Notes: generated from the sequence alone by a model not told the origin. A DNA stretch of 64,000 nucleotides from Punctularia strigosozonata HHB-11173 SS5 (GCF_000264995.1 NW_006767440.1:486919-550918), one strand, 5' to 3'; positions 11,002-23,831 are shown, numbered from the stretch's first letter. Translations and numbers: made by a program.

Positions 11002-12362
11002 ATGGCTACATCGCCGCCAGAGCTACGCAGCATATTCGATCCTACGACATGTGTCCGAAAGGGGCTCTGCCCTGTCACGAAGATACGGAGCAAGAAAGGC
11101 GAAGACCAGTCACCTTTCGAAAGCCATTCGCTATATTTTGAGCAACATGGTAACGGGGACACGAAGATTCTGGCCATCATGGGGTATGTGGAACATACAG
11201 CTCAGTAGCACCCCACGCTCAGCTTACCCGACTTTCGCTGTAGGTTAAACAGCAGCTCGTTTGCGTGGACGCCGCAGGTGGACTACTTCAGCAAGCAGGC
11301 TGGGTACTCTGTCCTCGTCTTCGATAACCGGGGAGTCGGAAACAGCGGAACACCTCGTGGACCATATACGTCTGTCATACTATCTCCTAAGCTCTGTGTC
11401 ATCTCAGCACTTACAATAGGTGGTCGTGCCATTCAGGACGAGTGACATGGCTGAGGATATCATTGTGTTGTTGGAGTACGTCGGGTGGACGGCTCCCAGA
11501 GATCTCCATGTAGTTGGCATATCTCTTGGAGGCATGATTGCACAAGGTATCTATCAAACATGGTTGTTCGCGAACCATACTGACCACCGCGGCCCAGAGC
11601 TCGCTTACCGAATACCACAAAATATCCTCTCGCTGACCCTGGCCGTCACGACCCCTGGTGGGCACCCATGGTCGAATTTACCCTCAGTGAGTTCTCAAAA
11701 CGCGCATCGCTCATTCTAGGACGCTGATGAAATGAAGTGGAAAGGACTGTCGTCGCTCGCACGATTGACGTTCATGACCGACCCGGAAGAGAAAATCCCT
11801 ATTATCCTCGAAATGGTGTTCCCCGTGTCCTGGTTAGATAGTCCTGCGGAAGAGGATCCGGAAGGGCGCACTAACAGAGCCGTACAGACGGAGGTAAGCA
11901 ATAACCCTGCATCTATCTACGCGCTGGCGCTCAACTCCTGGCGGGCTTGTAGATCTACCGGCACCGCATAGCCATAACGCGTCCGCAACAATTCATGGGC
12001 CACATTTCGCAAATGTTTGCGGCGCTCTCTCATTATGTGTCGCCGTCCAGGTTGGCCAAGATATCCAAGGAAATCCCAAAGGTGCGTGTCCTGGAGTCCA
12101 TACCTGCGTCGCTTGTTCGCGTCTGACGTCGTTCGCGCTTTCTCCCTGCCAACTGTAGGTCGTCATTGTAACTGGTGATGTGGACTACCTGGTCGATCCC
12201 CGCAACAGCGACAAATTGAAGAGCGCCATGCCTGAGGCGGAGTTCGTCAAGTGGGAGAACACGGGACATGCAATTCATGCCCAGAAGCAGAAGGAGTTCA
12301 ACGCGTTGCTGGAGAGGACGTTCAGAGAAGGCAAGCAGAACGCTGCAAAAAGGGCGGAATAG
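11002..12362 (+). CDS. Alpha/beta hydrolase
   Basis: The gene has seven exons: 11002-11183, 11244-11369, 11437-11546, 11598-11686, 11720-11893, 11953-12081 and 12159-12362. Joined, they give a continuous alpha/beta-hydrolase fold protein. The early strand is VLVFDNRGVGNSGTPRG, typical of the oxyanion/loop region. The nucleophile elbow is GISLGG (GxSxG), the acid is in VTGDVDYLVDP, and the histidine is in WENTGHAIH, so the catalytic triad is complete. A helical cap occupies the middle (residues encoded by exons 5-6). No signal peptide is evident at the N-terminus, so it is probably intracellular. The family includes esterases, lipases and epoxide hydrolases; the substrate cannot be told from sequence. 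Introns are 34-76 nt, normal for this genome. Confidence 0.85.
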
Positions 12363-12760
12363 ATTTGCAGTTGACGATCTTCATGGCAATCGGTGACGTC
12401 GAAGGTCATGTTCGAGGTTCAAGCATTTGTTATCTCATTTATCTGTGTAGATGTAGAGGACAACGATATTAATTCGCATGCTATAGCAGTTCTCGCGGAG
12501 AGGAGTAACGACGAGGATTCATATATGTTTCCGTACGTCAGGTCGATTACGAGCAAGACCACTTAGCTGCCCTATACATATCATACCGCAGCTTTGCAGT
12601 CCTTCCGTGCCCGAACAGCCCCCGAGCATGCATCTCCTGCACCACACGGCGTCTGAACGCCCTGACCGCGTGCCATCTTTGCCCTTCTGCGTAGGCCGTG
12701 CCCGACAATCACCCCCGCAGGCTTCTCCACTCCTCCTTCAGCGAGGACCCCTACCCCTTC
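12363..12760. other. Intergenic stretch, nothing recognised
   Basis: This is the 3' flank of the hydrolase and of the convergent small gene at 12761. No conserved frame, repeat or RNA gene was seen. Confidence 0.5.
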
Positions 12761-13159
12761 TCAGATTTCCTTCAAGAACTTCTTGAACTTCTCCCTGTAC
12801 TCGGACCTGACGTTCTTGAATGTCCTCTTTCCGAGCTCGGGTTCCAGCCGGATGTTCGACGGCCAGTTCGCTCCCTGCGCTTCCTGACGCTGCTGTAGCC
12901 GCTCGATGAGGGTGACGGGCTTGGGGTGCCGAGTGAGTGCGGGCACGACGCTGTCGCTGGCTTGGACTGCTGGCGGGAGCTGAGCGCGGGGGATGATCCG
13001 CACGAGGCGAGCGGCCGTAGGATTCATGGTAGCGGCGGGTTGATCAAGCTCCCAGAGGATCGAGCTGGTAGGGTATACTGTGAATATGCCGTGAGGTGTG
13101 GCAGGCAGTTCTGGCAGCAAGCGCGAAGGATGAGCGTGACGAGAACGTGAAGTCACCAT
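12761..13159 (-). CDS. Small hypothetical protein (132 aa, or 88 aa from an inner Met)
   Basis: The frame is uninterrupted and ends ...EKFKKFLKEI. An inner methionine at 13027 begins MNPTAARLVRIIPRAQ, an Arg-rich, acid-free stretch like a mitochondrial presequence. This inner start is as plausible as the outer one. The C-terminal half is charged and predicted helical (RTFKNVRSEYREKFKK). I do not recognise the family. Mitochondrial location is only inferred from the N-terminus. Confidence 0.4.
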   Translation of the reverse strand: MVTSRSRHAHPSRLLPELPATPHGIFTVYPTSSILWELDQPAATMNPTAARLVRIIPRAQLPPAVQASDSVVPALTRHPKPVTLIERLQQRQEAQGANWPSNIRLEPELGKRTFKNVRSEYREKFKKFLKEI

Positions 13160-13319
13160 GTCATTGTCACATCCGCCTTGTTAGTGTGCGAAGCGCTACG
13201 ACGTGTATTCAGACCGAGCAGCCATAAAGGTATCATACATTAGCAGGGTATTATCTAGGGCCTATGATAGCTAACGTTAGTCGTCGGTGAAAATCATGTT
13301 GTAATTCGTGAAGACATTA

Positions 13320-14843
13320 TCATCGGCCCGCTTTCGGAAGCGTCGAGAGGTGCAAATACCACCGCCCAGGGCTGGTATTCAAGTTCAGATAGACGCCCCA
13401 CCATATCCGGCCGCCGGCGACGCTGAGACAATCTACGCGTCGAATCCCTTGGGCCCATTCATATTCAGGTAGCCCACCGGATTCCGCCCTGCAACATCGC
13501 TCTACCATCGCAGCTTGAATGGTAGTCCTTGCATCCGGCCCAACGTGTCGGTCCAACGTGTCCAAGTCCTCCTGCGACAGCATGATGCTATAAGCCACCT
13601 GGCCCAAATGGTTAACACAAGCACTTACCGAAGTGATCTTCTCTTGGAAGTACGTGTAGATAGCCCATAGCAGGTTGCCCACGGTGACCCCCTTGGAGTT
13701 CCTCGCTACGATTGGACCCCAATCGGTGCGCCCGGTGAACCACGTAGTGATGTGCACGGTCTCGGTCTTGGGCCACACGACTTGCTCATTCTCCATCTTT
13801 CCCAGCGACTTGTAGATGTGGTTGCCTGTAAGGCGCCTCGCCATGCTTGGCATCTGTGCTAGGTCCCACATGAGCTGCGGGGTGTACGCGTCCGCCGGGC
13901 TGGGGATGACGTGCGGGTTAACCACAGGGCGGACGGGATCGGGCACGCTGGTGGGGGGCCAGGCGGGGGGCAACCACTGCGGGACCGTGCCAGGCAGAGG
14001 ATGGCCGCCCGTTAGGAGGATGGTAGGGGGAATGGCGGGGGTGACGGGTATCGGCGCGGCGAAGGGCGTTCCGGGTATGTTACTCCAGAATACGGGCGCA
14101 GGGATGGATGGGTGGGGAAGCGGATGCGGGTGCCATGTCCATGAGCCTGGAGTCGTCGGATTGTGGATCGTATGCCCGATCATCGAGACCGGGGTCAACG
14201 CGCCGCAGGCGGGGGCTTGGACGATAGGCGTCGGCACGAGAGCCGGGAAGGGGGTCCACGTGCCTGCCGGGGTTGTGATAGGCGCCAAGGGTGTCTGCGC
14301 CATTGCTGGAGTCATGACTGGGATAAAGGAGGGGGCCGGGGTCGCAGGCACGACAACTTGTGGACGGCGAGACGGGGAAGGCGGATTCCTGGTAGTCCAA
14401 GGCATGATTTGAGGGGTCACTAGAAGAGGAGAAGGAGGAAAGAGCTGGATTTAAGTATGTCGTCCTAGAAAACTGCATGAATAGACAGCCCACGCCATAC
14501 CTGGAGTATGGGCCCAGTCTGGCACAGGCGGCGCGAACTGGCGATTTGGGTCGGGCCATTTCGAGTCAGACGGGCCATTACGGCCCGGGCAGTCACACCC
14601 GTCGTAGCGCCCGCAGGTGCACAGCGAACGTGAGGACACGCAGCAGGGCGTGCACCGCAGCGCACTCTTCAATGGCTTCAGAAAGCGATTCCAGCTGGAC
14701 CGGGTACGGGGGATTACCGCGTGTGTCACCGGATCTACGTCAAATGCTATATCGTGGGGGCGATCGCGGGGGTGTATGAACCGGCCCTGCTCGTCGTCGT
14801 CATCCTCGTCCGGTACAATCCACGGATTGCGGGCTATCGGCAT
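13320..14843 (-). CDS. DUF6699-type Pro-rich protein
   Basis: Two exons (14843-14501 and 14419-13320) join through an 81-nt intron with GTATGG donor and TAG acceptor. Exon 1 is acidic then Cys-rich (RCTPCCVSS...CTCGRYDGCDC), a cluster that might bind metal. The middle is a long Pro/Thr/Ala-rich disordered segment. The C-terminal ~150 residues match my recollection of DUF6699, common in Agaricomycetes: a short strand (ETVHITTW), then GVTVGNLLWAIYTYF, then a paired segment ending GRIWWGVYLNLN. The function of that domain is unknown. A 30-nt in-frame stretch beginning GTAAGT near 13630 could be an alternative micro-intron. The gene is divergent from HRQ1, with an inverted-repeat element between them. 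Confidence 0.6.
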
Positions 14844-15280
14844 CGTGTTCTCGCTACGTGCTGGGGTCGAGACGGTGCGCGAGCGAAGTGGAGGAGCACA
14901 GAGCCTGCGGTGCTATGGAGGGCGATGCGGAGGGCCGGCCTAGGTCGAAGAGCGGACGGAAGGTTTAAGAGCTGGAGACGCCGTAGAACACAGATCCGAG
15001 TAGGATTTCTTATACCTGCTGAAGATCTGTATCCAGGGCCCGCCATGATATCCGGGAAGGATGAGCACTTTGATATCGATGGACTGCATTTCTGCCCTGA
15101 CCCATTGTCGCGAGCGATGGCCTTGTTGTCCGTAGCGTTCGAGTCGACTAGCACTCAACAAAAGCGGCATCTCCGTTAACCGCATCGCAAATAGCGAGGG
15201 CCCACTGGGGCAAATAGCAACGGTGCTGGCATTCCGACATCGCAAGAGCCCAAGGAGAACAAGGTCAAGGACTGGGAATT

Positions 15281-15397
15281 AGAGAGCTTCCAAAATCGAT
15301 ATATATCGAGAATTTATTTTCACATCGTGCGATTTGGCCCGCATTTTTGGCCATAGAATATCAAAATCTCGATATATATCGAAACTGGAAGCTCTCT
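15281..15397. mobile_element. MITE-like inverted-repeat element (117 bp)
   Basis: Terminal inverted repeats of about 34 bp begin AGAGAGCTTCCA and contain TCGATATATATCGAGA on both arms, with a three-base mismatch block between these parts. The flanks are ATT on both sides (15278-15280 and 15398-15400), consistent with a 3-bp target-site duplication. It has no coding capacity. It sits about 140 bp upstream of the HRQ1 start, in the shared divergent promoter region with the DUF6699-type gene. Confidence 0.75.
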
Positions 15398-15535
15398 ATT
15401 ATCGCCACCGCGCAGCACCTCGCGGTACGTCACATATCTCCCGAGAGTCACGCCCATTAGATGGTTGAACGCGTCCTTGCTTCACATTGCACAACCCACC
15501 ATTGTAGAACCCGATCTTGAGTATCGGAAGATACC

Positions 15536-18500
15536 ATGGACCAACCACAACGAATTGTTCGAAAGAAAAGGGACGCCACCGGAGGTGAGGTGACACCGAG
15601 TACCCCTAAGAAGGCCCGTACAAGTACGTCCAAGAAAGCAGCCGAGAAGCGTGAACACGCAGACCTTCAGGTCGCTGCGTGGCCACCTTACTTTCAATGG
15701 GTGAGGGAGCTTTGCATGCGGAATGCCTGCATTCTGATCAAAGGTCGCAGTTGTTCAAAGTAAGAGCTTGCCCCTTGCTGAAGAGAGCCAGGATGAGAAC
15801 AACAGCTAACGCTAACGCCGCCGCCGCCGCCGCTGTTTCAGGTCTTTAAGGTACGCCGCCCGCCACCGCCATCGAACAATGTACTGAATGATGGACAGGC
15901 GCTCAATACGGTACTCGCGTTTTGTTCGTCAAGGAAACACCTTGCGACTACGTTTCCCGGAGTGCGCAAGTCAGTGGAAGGCTTACTGAAACAGTATGTT
16001 ACCTCCGACAGTCGGAAGATTGAGTCGATACTGACTACGACGTCAAGACCCTTAGATATGACAAAAGTTGCGGAGTTGAAGTACGTTCATCAGCGAGCTA
16101 TGCGTAACTTGTCCATCCGAATTTGACTTATCCCAAGGGCGCTTCTTCCCGACTTGGTCAAGTTTGCATACATCCCTCAGAACGAACTACGGATTCACGC
16201 GGATTCCCAACAACCTCGGCGGGAGAGATCCCCGGACTATTCGGCATTCGCTTCAGGTGGAGGCTACATGTCCTCCGAAGGGTCATGTTCCCAAGCTGGC
16301 TCCGCCGCGGGCGTATCAGACGTTGAAGTAGGTGGATACGTGGATGAAGGTGAACATGTCCTTGTCCTCGAGTTCAATGAGAACGTCCGGGGAAAGAAGA
16401 CGGAGAATCCGTGCGTACGGGCAGTGCGAGAGATCTTTATCGTCCTCATGGTCATGTCTCTAGATTTGCCTATACCTTACCTCCGTCTCTAACACCGGCA
16501 GCCATGAAGAAACTGATCGAGAAACGTAACGAACGATTCAAGAACGCCGTCGAGGAGTAAGCTTTGGCGTTTTTGGGAGAAGCGGTATCTCAATAACTCA
16601 CTGCCTCCTTCCTAGATTGATGTCTGCCACACCTGAAGGCGAGGATCCCGTTGTCCTTTTGCAATCCGCAGCAAGGGACCACATACCGGTTAACCCGGCC
16701 TCCGCGACCAAGAATACTGAACCATTTCCTGCTGATGCTACGGTGGCGGATGGCGTGCCGGAGTCGAAAGATCGTCCAAGTATTGATTCCGTCCTTACTG
16801 AGTTAAGCCTGGAGAGCTGGTACAAGGACCAGATTGTAGATCGGCGAACGTTCGCAGAGAAACAGGGTCAAATAGGTGCGTCTACGTTCCATGCGTACGC
16901 GTCATGAGTATTGAATTCTTTCTCCCGTCTCACAGGGACACTGGATCCTCCACTATCAGAAACCATACTGCAGGCTCTCTGTGACTCGCGTAACATCACC
17001 AGCCTGTACACCCACCAAGCTGACGCTATCAATGCTCTCGCACAAAAGAAGCATGTTATTGTTTCAACGAGCACCGCGTCTGGGAAGAGTGTGATATATC
17101 AGGTATTGTCAAGTCATCTTCTCTCGATATCGACCTGCCAACCTAATCCATCTTTGCAGGTCCCTACGTTGCGGTTCTTGGAAGAGGACCCGGACGCGAC
17201 TGCTATCTTCGTGTATCCAACAAAGGTGAGGAGCCGCTGTGATCGTGCGACTGCATCGGACTGCATTGCTGATAGGGGTACAGGCCTTGGCTCAAGATCA
17301 ACGCGCGGCGCTAGAACAATTGCTGGTCGCGTGTCCTGGACTGGAGCACGTTCAGGTGTGCACTATGGTACCTTTGCCTACTACAGCACTCGAGCTACGC
17401 GTACCAGGTCGCCACATACGACGGCGATACGTCACAAGAGCAGCGGCGATGTGCGTGATTGTCATCAGTGCGGATCCACGGCTTATGCTGATTTATGCAT
17501 TCCAGGGGTTCGAGAACATGCCTCTGTCATCTTTACGAACTTCGTACGCGTGTGGTCAGTCATGCACCTAGGAGAGCCTGACTCTGGGATCAGGACATGT
17601 TGCATACCTCGATTCTACCGCACGAGGAGATGTGGCGACGGTACGCTCTGTGATATTTGGCGACTTGGTGATAAATTGTTGACGAGCTGCGAAAGTTTCC
17701 TCAAGAACTTGAAACTCGTTGCTGTAGATGAATTGCATTACTACTCCGCGCTCTTCGGGAGGTAGGTGTCTGAGAGAACGGAAGAATGTATGCCCGGGAC
17801 TGACCCGTGAACACAGTCACGTCGCTATGATCATAAGGCGTTTACGAAGGATATGCGCGGCCGTCGGCAGTAGGTTCCACTTGTGCACACCTCAGCAATG
17901 TGAATGGACAACTCTGTGATAGATCGATGGACACTTTTCGTCTCCTGCAGCGCCACCATCACGAAACCAGGCGTACATATGAGGAACATGTTTGGCATCG
18001 AAGTATGTACCGTTCGCTCCCTTATCATACCTCATCTCACCTTTTTGAGTGATAGGAAGTGGAAGAGATAACCGAAGATGGAGCCCCATCTGGCAAGAAA
18101 GACTTCATTATCTGGGACCCGCCTCCGATCGATTCCATGGATCCAACCTTAGGCAAGCGGAGCGTACTCACGGAAGCGACGGGCTTGATGCGATATTTGA
18201 TGAAGCGAGGTATCAGGGTGATCCTTTTCTGCAAAGTGCGTCTTTGATTTACTTTGCCTTGGAGCGTATGCTCATAAGGCGGGTGATTCCGCAAAATAGA
18301 TACGGAAAATGTGCGAGTTGGTAGGTTCACCAATACATAAAATGGGCGAGAGTTGAAGCATATGTCAGGCGATGAAAACCATAAGGACGGAGCTCAGTGC
18401 CGAAGGAAGACTAGACGTCCTCGACCGGGTAATGTCGTACCGGGGTGGTAAGTTCATACCCTTGTTCAGAATTTGCGCGATCTGACACGCAACCTAGGTT

Positions 18501-20304
18501 ATTCGCCGCATGTATGCAGCGATATAATGCATGCGACGTCATCTCCGTCTGACTGTTTTATTATTTTCGTTACTAGGATCGTCGCAAGATCGAACGGGAA
18601 GCGTTCTCCGGGAAGTTGCTTGGCATCGTCGCCACAAATGCGTTGGAATTAGGGGTCGATATCGGCGTACTGGATTGTGTGATCATGCTCGGTTTTCCTC
18701 TGAGCCTGGCAAGCTTTGTGAGTGGTTTTCGTGCTCTCGTGTTGAAGGTTTTATGAACGCTCGTTGCGACAGCGACAACAAGCAGGTCGTGCTGGGAGAA
18801 GAGCTCGAGACTCGCTCGCGGTTCTCGTCGCGGAAGCGTACCCTGTCGATCAACACTATGTGAACAACCCGGATGATCTCTTTAACAAGCCAACCGGAGA
18901 GCTCTTAATTGACTTAGACAGCAAGGTTATCTTGGAAGCTCATCTTCAGTGCGCCAGCTACGAGATGCCGCTTACCCTGGAGGACAGCAAGTACTTCGGT
19001 CCACTCACTGCCGCAGTATGCGAAGAGCGGCTCGAGAAAGACAAGGACGGTTGGTATCACCCTCACCCGAAGTTCCTTCCATTCCCTCCCAGCCACATTG
19101 CTATTCGTGGTGCGGAAGAGGAGAAATATGCCGTAGTTGACGTTACGAAGTCGACGGCGAGGATATTGGAAGAAGTGGAGCTATCCCGCGCTCTCTTCGA
19201 GATCTACGAAGGCGCTGTCTTTATGCATCAGGGTCATACATTCCTTGTCAAGGAAGTCAGCCACGACTCGAAGTTGGCGAAGCTCGTCCGTGCGGACGTC
19301 AATTGGGTCACCGAACCCAGAGATTTCACCAACATTGACGCAGTCAAGACTTACCGTATTCGGGAGATCAAGAATTCGCCTCAGTTCGGATACTACGGGC
19401 GCGTCGAGCTGAAGACGATCGTGTTTGGCTACTTCAAGATGCGCAATCGGACTATCATCGATGCTGTAGATTTGGACACCCCTCCTTGGGAGAGAGAGAC
19501 GACCGGAATGTGGATCGATGTGGACAAAGCTGCCGTTGATCTGATGAGGATGAAAGGCATACATCCAGCCGAGGCTATCCACGCTGCTCAGCATGCTTTC
19601 CTTAATCGGTTCGCTATGGGTTCCGATCTGAGGACGGAGTGCAAAGTGCCCGAAAAGGAGTATAAGGCCCGCGAATCGTCTAGGAAAAGGCCCGCAAGGT
19701 AGACGATTGATTGCCCCGAGGATTGCAATGCTCATTGACAGCCCTCAGGCTTATATTCTACGACCCTGCCGGAAAAAATGGCGGCATTGCGGCAAAGGCA
19801 TTCGATCATTGTGAGCAGCTAAACTCGTTCTTCGCATGTCCTGGCCGCTGATCTCACAAATACATCTGCAGTGTCTGACACCTTGAGGCGTGCCATGGAT
19901 AGAGTCAACTCCTGCCCCTGCGAAGAAGGGTGTACTGAATGTAAGCTTGCCCCAGTGTCCCTGCAATGCCAACTGATGCGAGGTCACTGCATCAGGTGTG
20001 GCCAGCGCATCTTGTAAGGAAGCGAACGCCGTTTCGTCGAAGATTGGGGCGTTGATCGGTGAGACTTTGTGATTGTATTGGGGGGAACATGTAATTGATA
20101 ACTGCACTTTAACAGTTCTTCGGTACATTCTTCGATCCGGATTCCGTCAGCTATCTTTGACACTTGCTATGTAGGAGCATCCTTGGAGTACATATCGATC
20201 CCGACGAGATACCGGCGCAGTTTACCGAGGCATCTCACGAGACGGTGGTTGAAGCAACCGCGGTGGCTGCTGTGGAGGGCATCGAGATAGAGAAGGACTG
20301 TTGA
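15536..20304 (+). CDS. HRQ1: Hrq1-type RecQ4-like 3'-5' DNA helicase
   Basis: Many short exons join into an intact Hrq1/YprA-type superfamily-2 helicase. Hrq1 is the fungal RecQ4 relative acting in interstrand-crosslink repair and telomere maintenance in the nucleus. The basic N-terminus (MDQPQRIVRKKRD) is followed by an Hrq1-specific segment (FCSSRKHLATTFPGVRKSVE). Motif I is TSTASGKSV, motif II is DELH (VDELHYYS), motif III is SCSATI, and motif VI is QQAGRAGRR. Then comes the family's C-terminal region (FGYYGRVELKTIVFGYFKMR, PPWERETTGMWID) and a Cys cluster, CPCEEGCTEC then ASASCKE, that matches the conserved metal-binding-like motif. Key junctions were checked by conservation: for example 'FTNF' joins 'DMLHTSILPHEEMWRRF', and 'AAVGN' joins 'RWTLFVSCSAT'. 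One junction near 20140-20180, just before the last ~30 codons, I could not resolve. The stop lies about 70 bp from the convergent SCY1-like stop. Confidence 0.9.
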
Positions 20305-20374
20305 TGATCCATCCATAAAGTACGTCCATTGCATAGATGTATGTGCGTGGTACTACTGCTCTATTAACGAACAA

Positions 20375-23300
20375 TCACTTCAGTGGATCGAAGTCACCCC
20401 AGTCGTCTGCACTCGGCTTTTTGACAGAGCCGGAGCCCCAGGAGGCAGGCTTAGAAGGCGTCAATAAGCTGTTCATGTTCATGGGAGGTGGTGATGCGAC
20501 CAGAGGCGGCGACGACATCGGGGGTGGTGAAGCTACCATAGGTAGTGCTCCCATTGACATCATACCCCCGGTTGGTTGTGAGGGTTGCAACGCGATGTTG
20601 TAGTTGGGTCCAGGCATGGAGGGTGGGGTGGGTGCAGGTGCAGGCGCCACGGAGAAGTTTGGAGTCGTCGCCAAGGTTACATTATAATTTGGCTTTGACG
20701 GCGCTAGTGGCTGGCTGAACCCGCCGGTATTCGTCGGTTGAAGTGGTTGGATCCTGGGGATGGGAGGACTCGAGACTGCGTGCACAGAAGGTGAAGTTAT
20801 CGAGCTGGAGGATAGCGAAGTAGAGGAGATCGGCCGGGCTCCTAGCTTTCCATGTGGTCGAGCGGGTATGGAACGCGCTCCGAGAGAAGCGCCGGATCCC
20901 GATGGTCCCGGTGACGAAGGAGTGGATTGTGTTTGCATGGGTGGCAGAATGGCGGAACCCTGGACCTGGGGAGTCTGCGAAAATACGTGAGACGACGAGC
21001 AGAATTATACTAGAATCGCTACTTACATCAGCGCCGCTGGAGAATATACTGCCCCAAACGTCGTCCTCCCAACTCGGCGCGTTCGACGACGGCCCTGGAG
21101 ATGACACCAAGCCATCGGCCTTGATCGGCGTGTTGCCGGCGCTGCTAACGAGACTTGCAAAATCGAGCGCCCCCGCATGTCCATTCACGGGGGTGCCGTT
21201 CGAGGACGTGCTCGCGGTGGAATGATCCTCAGTGCGTTGCGAGTCTCGCAGGAACTGGATATGCTCCTTCTCCACGCGGTCACCGAGTTTACGGATGACG
21301 GCCATGAAGCGCTGAAATTGCGGCAGGCTGAGCACTACGTATCGTGTCATAAATATCAGAAGATGGCGTCAGATGTTGAAAGTGGTTACGGCTTACAAGG
21401 TCCCATAGACATCGCCCACCTTATGAAGGGCAGCGTTAGCTTGTCGGTACTATTCAGAAATGGTCCAACTTACAGTTGAGGTAGCACCAAGGTGGCCACG
21501 GCTTCCCGATCGACCTTGAGACCCATAGCTTCCTGAACAGACAGTGTCGCCGTCTGCGTAATCCATCAATATGGGCTGCTACACAATAAACTCCCAATGC
21601 GCACCATAACTGCCGGTTCCTTGGTCCTGATCTTGGACAACAAAGGCACCAGTTTCTGCGTCAAGCTTGTCTACAGTACGACCTTATCAGCATAGCTCCC
21701 CATCGCCTCCTCCGAGAGGCACACCGACCTGGTCGAGGGTCTTCACCATACTGAGGAAAGTGTTTAACGTGGCCACTTTGACGGAGAGCACGCGCGTTTT
21801 GGTGAAGACGAGTGCGACGCGAGGGAACAGAACACCTTGCACCTCCGCATAGTCGATCGTCTCACATAGGTCCGGGACCACCTTGAGCGCTCGTTCTTGC
21901 ACCTATTCACGTCATTGGATTACCGCCCAGGTGAAGGCGAGAAACAATCAACGTACGATGGCGTGCTCGGATTCGAGAGCATTGTACACCAGAGGGAGTA
22001 CATCTGTGCACGTGTGTTATTCCCTCTTGCAACTTCAAAAAAAGTGCATTCAGTCGCTCACGTTCGCGGAAGGCAGCCTTGTCGGTCTTCGCCTGAAGCA
22101 GAGAAAGATTGTCCAGAAGCGTGAGCATGTTCTGTGGCGGCTCCTTGATTGCGAAGAGCGGCTTCAGACTGGGAAGCACGGTGGTCGCAAATTGCGTCGG
22201 AGTCAGGTCTGACGAGATCGCAAACACGTTCGGGAGGATATACGGAAGGAGATGGGTGTCTTTCATCTGCAAGATCGGGTCTTTGTCAACGGCATACTAT
22301 GCACCGAAGATGCGCTGCACACACACACCTCTTCGACCAAAGAGGGCAGTATCTTGCGGACACGCAAGCCTTCGGAAAACTTGTCGAGCACGCTAGTTAA
22401 GCCCTTCATGAACGAGACCTTCTCTTCGCGTGACTTGGTGGCAAAGTTGGACCGGTCGAGGAAATTGAGGGTGGAGATGGGGAGGGAGGAGAAGAACGAA
22501 TGCGAGGGGAGACTCGATGGCGAGGGGCGGGGTGGACGGCGGGTGATGAGGGAGGCGAGCAATCCTGACAAACTAAATAGGTATTTTTTAGGGCAAACAA
22601 TGTAGGTAGTAGCCACCTTGGAGATCGGGATCGAGCCTTTCGATACCGGGTATGGGTCTAGAGGAGCCCGCGGTGTCGCGTAGGCCGCTGAGGCTTCCGT
22701 GCGTCTTGTATGGCGGAGAGCCCTTGGAGTGTACGGCAAAGATGAGGCAGCCGAGGGAGTACATGTCGGAATCGGTAGAGAGGACTTCGTCCAACGCGTA
22801 TTCTGGAGCTGGGTAATGTCGGCATCACAGACTACGGCGTGGGTAAGTGCGGATGAAACGGCTTACCCATATAATCGAATGAGCGTTGGATATAGGACGG
22901 TACTCGACCGTCGAAGGTGGGAAACTCCCATCTTGTCGCGTTGCCATCCGGACTCGTCAGCGGTATCGTCAAGCCCAATCCGCCAATTTTCCAATCGCCC
23001 TGTGAACTTTTCGTACAGCAAACCGCTAGATAGTGTTGCATGAGCACGCACAGAATTATTGATGAGTATGCTCTCTGGGGAAATGTTGGAATGTATGAGC
23101 CGCGCCGAGGTATGCAGGAAGGATAGGCCCTTGCAGAGTTGCAAGATGCCTTTCTGGATCTGTGGTCGTCGTTAGAACACTATACGATGAAAGTGCGTCG
23201 GATTTGCCGACGACTTGCCTCTACTTCGTCAAGATCCACGAGAGACGAGCGATACGCTCCGGGTATAGATAGATGAAGGGATGATATCACGGGTTCCGTC

Positions 23301-23831
23301 GCGAAAACGAGCTCATTACGAGTTTCTTCGAGCGGCTCGACCATCTCTTGAAGAAAATACGTGATAGGTCTGCTTTCAGCAGGAAAACGTGTTGCACAAG
23401 TTAGGATTGCGTACCTAGCACACAAGGATGCCGCATCCTCCCAAGTGCTTGCGCCTACGTTATAACGTGTTATTACCCGATACGCGTTATGGAAACCATC
23501 TCGACGCTACCTCGGTCTTCAGCACCTCCAGAACACGATCCTTAGCAGACGGGCTCAGCTTCTCCATCTCCTGGCTCCGCTTGTCGAACGACCATACGGA
23601 CACGCGCTTGTTCGTTGTCTTGTGCGCAGCCGCCTGCACCTTCCACGGCCCGACATTAAACGTAGGTGCATTTGTGACCACAGGCAGTGGTGTAGTCGTT
23701 ACAGATCCCGTGCCCGAACTTGATGGACCAGGAGTAGAGGATCTGGAAGAGACGTTGATGGATGGCCCCCCGATATTATAGGACGCGGAAATGTTCGTCC
23801 GACCGAAGAAGGAGGTCGCAGCGGCCAACAT
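20375..23831 (-). CDS. SCY1: SCY1/SCYL2-family pseudokinase, clathrin/vesicle trafficking
   Basis: The N-terminal kinase-like fold runs from about 23830 to 22600. The catalytic loop reads HSNISPESILIN where an active kinase has HRD, and the metal-binding site reads KIGGLG instead of DFG, so it is expected to be catalytically dead, as known for SCYL2/CVAK104 and yeast Scy1. Next comes a HEAT-like helical region with strongly conserved blocks (LISTLNFLDR-like, FMKGLTSVLDKFSEGLR, KDTHLLPYILPNVFAIS, PPQNMLTLLDNLSLLQ). A long Pro/Ser/Asn-rich tail ends ADDWGDFDPLK, an acidic W/F motif typical of clathrin or AP-complex ligands. The protein acts in TGN/endosome traffic in the cytoplasm. About ten introns interrupt it. 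It is convergent with HRQ1, and divergent from the F-box gene at 24223. Confidence 0.85.

Noticed and set aside
15810-15835. (CCG)n run
   Set aside because: It lies in the first intron of HRQ1 and is an ordinary microsatellite; no functional claim is supported.
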